Program-made: the position numbers and the translations under genes
Shown: positions 6,728-8,152 of the stretch, piece after piece
How the letters are laid out: each line of letters starts with the position of its first letter
Numbering within the stretch: the stretch's first letter is position 1
Notes under the pieces: generated by a model
Told to the model about the DNA's origin: nothing
The model's database searches: none
The model's input: the letters and a program-made list of their open reading frames with translations, nothing else
Assembly: GCA_003694465.1 (NCBI GenBank)
Contig: RFKM01000242.1
Coordinates: 1 to 8,152 of the forward strand
DNA from: Alphaproteobacteria bacterium
GTDB lineage: Bacteria; Pseudomonadota; Alphaproteobacteria; Rhodobacterales; Rhodobacteraceae
DNA: 8,152 nt
Direction: 5' to 3'

Positions 6728-6737
6728 CCGGCGGCGC

Positions 6738-7955
6738 TCACAGGCCGAGCTTCTGCATCTTTTCCCACAGGGTCGTGCGCGAGACCCTCAGAAGCCGCGC
6801 CGCCTCGCTCACCTGCCCGCCGGTATGCTCGAGCGCCCGGATGATCTGGCGCCGCTCGGCGCTTTCGCGCGCTTCGGCGAGGGTCTCGAGGCTGTCGCCC
6901 CCGGTCTGCAATTCCGGGAAGACATCGGCCGGGTGGATCCAGTCGCCGCTGGCAACCGACATCGCCCGCAGAAGGCGCGCGCGCAGCTCGCGCCCGTTGC
7001 CCGGCCAGTCATGGTCGCGGATCGCCGCAAGGGCGAGGTCGGAGAGCCCGCGCAGCGCCGTCTCGCGCCCGGCGTTGAGGGCGTTGAACATCTGCCCGGC
7101 CAGCCAGACCGCGTCTTCCCCCCGTTCGGCCAGCGGCGGCACGACGATCTCGTTGGCCGCCAGCGCGTAGAGCAGATCGCCACGGAAGGTGCCTTCCTGC
7201 TCCTGAAGGTCGATCCGCGGCTCGCAACTGGCGATCAGGCGGAAGGGCGCCTGCCCGAGGCCACCCAGAAGCACGTCCTGCGCCGCCGCGTCGAGCCGCC
7301 CGATGCCGTGGACGAAGAGCGTGCCGTCGGACGCGCGCGCGGCGCCGGCCTCGAGGGCCTCGGCCGATGCCTCTTCGCGGAAGGCGTTGACGGCCACGAA
7401 GGGCGCCGAGCGGCGCTCGGACAAATCGTGGATCCGCCGCGCCAGCCGCGCCTTGCCCAGGCCCCGCCCGCCCCGGATCAGCACCGGCCCCTCCTGCCGC
7501 GCGAAGGCGGCGACCTGCGCGTCGATCTGGCGGGCCAGCGGCGAAATGCCGGTCCGGGCCGGCAACGCCTCGCCCTCGTCCGGGCGCAGGATCTGCGCCA
7601 GCCGGGCAAGGAAGGCCGGCATCTCGAAGGGTTTGGTCATGTAGTCGGCGCCGCCCGCCCGCAACAGCCGCACCGCCTGGTCGATCTCGCCCTGGCCGGT
7701 GATGAACAGGAAGGGCGGCGGCGCGATCGTGCGCGAGAGCGTGTCGAAGATCTCCTCGCCGGTGCCGTCGGGCAGGCGGATGTCGCAGACCACCGCGTCC
7801 ACCGGCTTGCGCGGCGTGCGCACCGCCGCCACCCCGCGCACCGCCTGCCGGACCCAGGTGACGTCGGCGCCTTCGAGTTCAAGGCGCTGGACGAGCGAAT
7901 TGCCCATCAGCGCGTCGTCTTCGATGAGCACGATATGGCGTCCGGCCATCAACAT
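6738..7955 (-). CDS. aioR: NtrC-type response regulator with degenerate AAA+ domain, AioR-like
   Basis: Cytoplasmic transcription regulator, partner of the kinase encoded just upstream. Seen: 405 residues. The receiver domain (7-125) has acidic residues Glu12, Asp13 and Asp14, phospho-acceptor Asp58 in VVCDIRLPDG, Thr86, and Lys108 in TKPF. The AAA+-like domain (about 136-335) has an altered Walker A, RGGRGLGKARLA (161-172). In GTLFVHGIGRLD (211-222) the usual Asp-Glu of Walker B is His216-Gly217. The GAFTGA sigma-54 contact loop is absent: only about 20 residues separate FVAVN from GTLF, where about 45-50 are usual. FRGDLLYAL (257-265) keeps one arginine-finger position, and WPGNGRELR (317-325) is conserved. 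The C-terminal Fis-type helix-turn-helix (366-405) looks intact. GGAGG lies ten bases before ATG 7955; ATG 7949 is an alternative that would touch the kinase stop as TGATG. The name rests on gene position; the protein may act without sigma-54. Confidence 0.85.
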   Translation of the reverse strand: MLMAGRHIVLIEDDALMGNSLVQRLELEGADVTWVRQAVRGVAAVRTPRKPVDAVVCDIRLPDGTGEEIFDTLSRTIAPPPFLFITGQGEIDQAVRLLRAGGADYMTKPFEMPAFLARLAQILRPDEGEALPARTGISPLARQIDAQVAAFARQEGPVLIRGGRGLGKARLARRIHDLSERRSAPFVAVNAFREEASAEALEAGAARASDGTLFVHGIGRLDAAAQDVLLGGLGQAPFRLIASCEPRIDLQEQEGTFRGDLLYALAANEIVVPPLAERGEDAVWLAGQMFNALNAGRETALRGLSDLALAAIRDHDWPGNGRELRARLLRAMSVASGDWIHPADVFPELQTGGDSLETLAEARESAERRQIIRALEHTGGQVSEAARLLRVSRTTLWEKMQKLGL

Positions 7956-8152
7956 GATGTCTTGTCCTCCATCGGCAGGACAACTTCAATATGGGTGAGC
8001 CCCCCGTCGCGCCGGCAGGCGATGCGCCCGCCGAGGCTGGCGACGAAATCGCGCACCAGCCGCAGCCCGACGCCACCGCCGGCCTCGACCGGAGCCTCGG
8101 ACAGGAGCCGCGCCATCGCGCCCTTGGAAAGGCCCGGCCCGTTGTCGGAGAC
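7949..8152 (-). CDS. Sensor histidine kinase, C-terminal end only, probable AioS
   Basis: The last 67 residues of a histidine kinase ATPase domain; the sensor, membrane and phospho-acceptor regions lie beyond the window. Seen from base 8152: the reading frame opens with VSDNGPGLSKG, the G1 box that binds ATP. GGGVGLRLVRDFVASLGG at residues 25-42 of the fragment is the G2 box and following helix, and IEVVLP is the usual final strand. Between the boxes the ATP lid is short, and the FEPFFTTK-like F box normal in NtrB-type kinases is not recognisable. The stop TGA (7951-7949) overlaps the start of the response regulator by seven bases, so the two are translationally coupled and surely a pair. Position next to an aioBA operon suggests AioS, but the fragment alone cannot show what is sensed. 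Confidence 0.9.
   Translation of the reverse strand, partial: VSDNGPGLSKGAMARLLSEAPVEAGGGVGLRLVRDFVASLGGRIACRRDGGLTHIEVVLPMEDKTSC

Larger units (their letters stand above)
6592..6737 (-). promoter_or_regulatory. Control region of aioBA
   Basis: This 146-bp gap between the regulator gene and aioB should carry the aioBA promoter. An AT-rich stretch at about 6677-6710 stands out from the GC-rich surroundings. Just upstream of it is an 18-bp perfect palindrome (6710-6727). Downstream is a short inverted repeat, GAATG-C-CATTC (6669-6679), and nearer the gene a possible leader hairpin (6621-6634, arms CATGC/GCATG, four-base loop). I find no sigma-54 site with the required GG-N10-GC spacing; the closest, at 6663-6676, is one base short. 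A GATAAA on the minus strand (6697-6692) might be a -10 element, but no matching -35 is present. That would fit activator-dependent transcription; this last step is inference. Confidence 0.6.

Noticed and set aside
1..8152. CRISPR arrays, tRNA or rRNA genes, insertion sequences, phage attachment sites
   Set aside because: Reading both strands I saw no regularly spaced repeats, no cloverleaf-like segments and no transposase. The gaps between genes are too short to hide most of these.

Overview
This window is GC-rich (roughly 65%), densely coded, and all seven recognisable genes lie on the minus strand. Codon use, the two-subunit transhydrogenase and the type of arsenite oxidase suggest an alphaproteobacterium, probably of the Rhodobacterales/Paracoccaceae. 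This assignment is inferred from recalled family sequences, not from a search.

In transcription order (right to left) the window holds: the C-terminal end of a sensor histidine kinase (8152-7949, cut by the window edge); an NtrC-type response regulator that overlaps it (7955-6738); a 146-bp control region with an 18-bp perfect palindrome; a Rieske subunit with a Tat signal (aioB, 6591-6067); the molybdopterin catalytic subunit (aioA, 6053-3588); a strong hairpin with a T-rich tail; a small DUF2478 protein (3517-2996); a 192-bp intergenic region; and the two-gene proton-translocating NAD(P) transhydrogenase pntA (2803-1232) and pntB (1213 to beyond base 1, C-terminus missing).

The centre is an arsenite oxidase locus of the alphaproteobacterial aioSRBA layout. 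The kinase and regulator would sense and control, and AioB would carry AioA through the Tat system to the periplasm. AioA would oxidise arsenite and pass electrons through its 3Fe-4S cluster to the Rieske cluster of AioB and on to a cytochrome or similar acceptor. DUF2478 may help with the molybdenum cofactor (inference). pntAB is a core energy-metabolism operon that probably has its own promoter and is only a neighbour.

The most unusual point is the regulator. It keeps the receiver domain and Fis-type DNA-binding end, but its AAA+ domain has no GAFTGA loop and its Walker B acidic pair is replaced. No properly spaced sigma-54 promoter is visible upstream of aioB, whereas typical AioR proteins are thought to be sigma-54 activators. 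The locus may therefore have a rewired, sigma-54-independent mode of control acting through the 18-bp palindrome. A second point is the terminator-like hairpin placed directly before the ribosome binding site of the DUF2478 gene.
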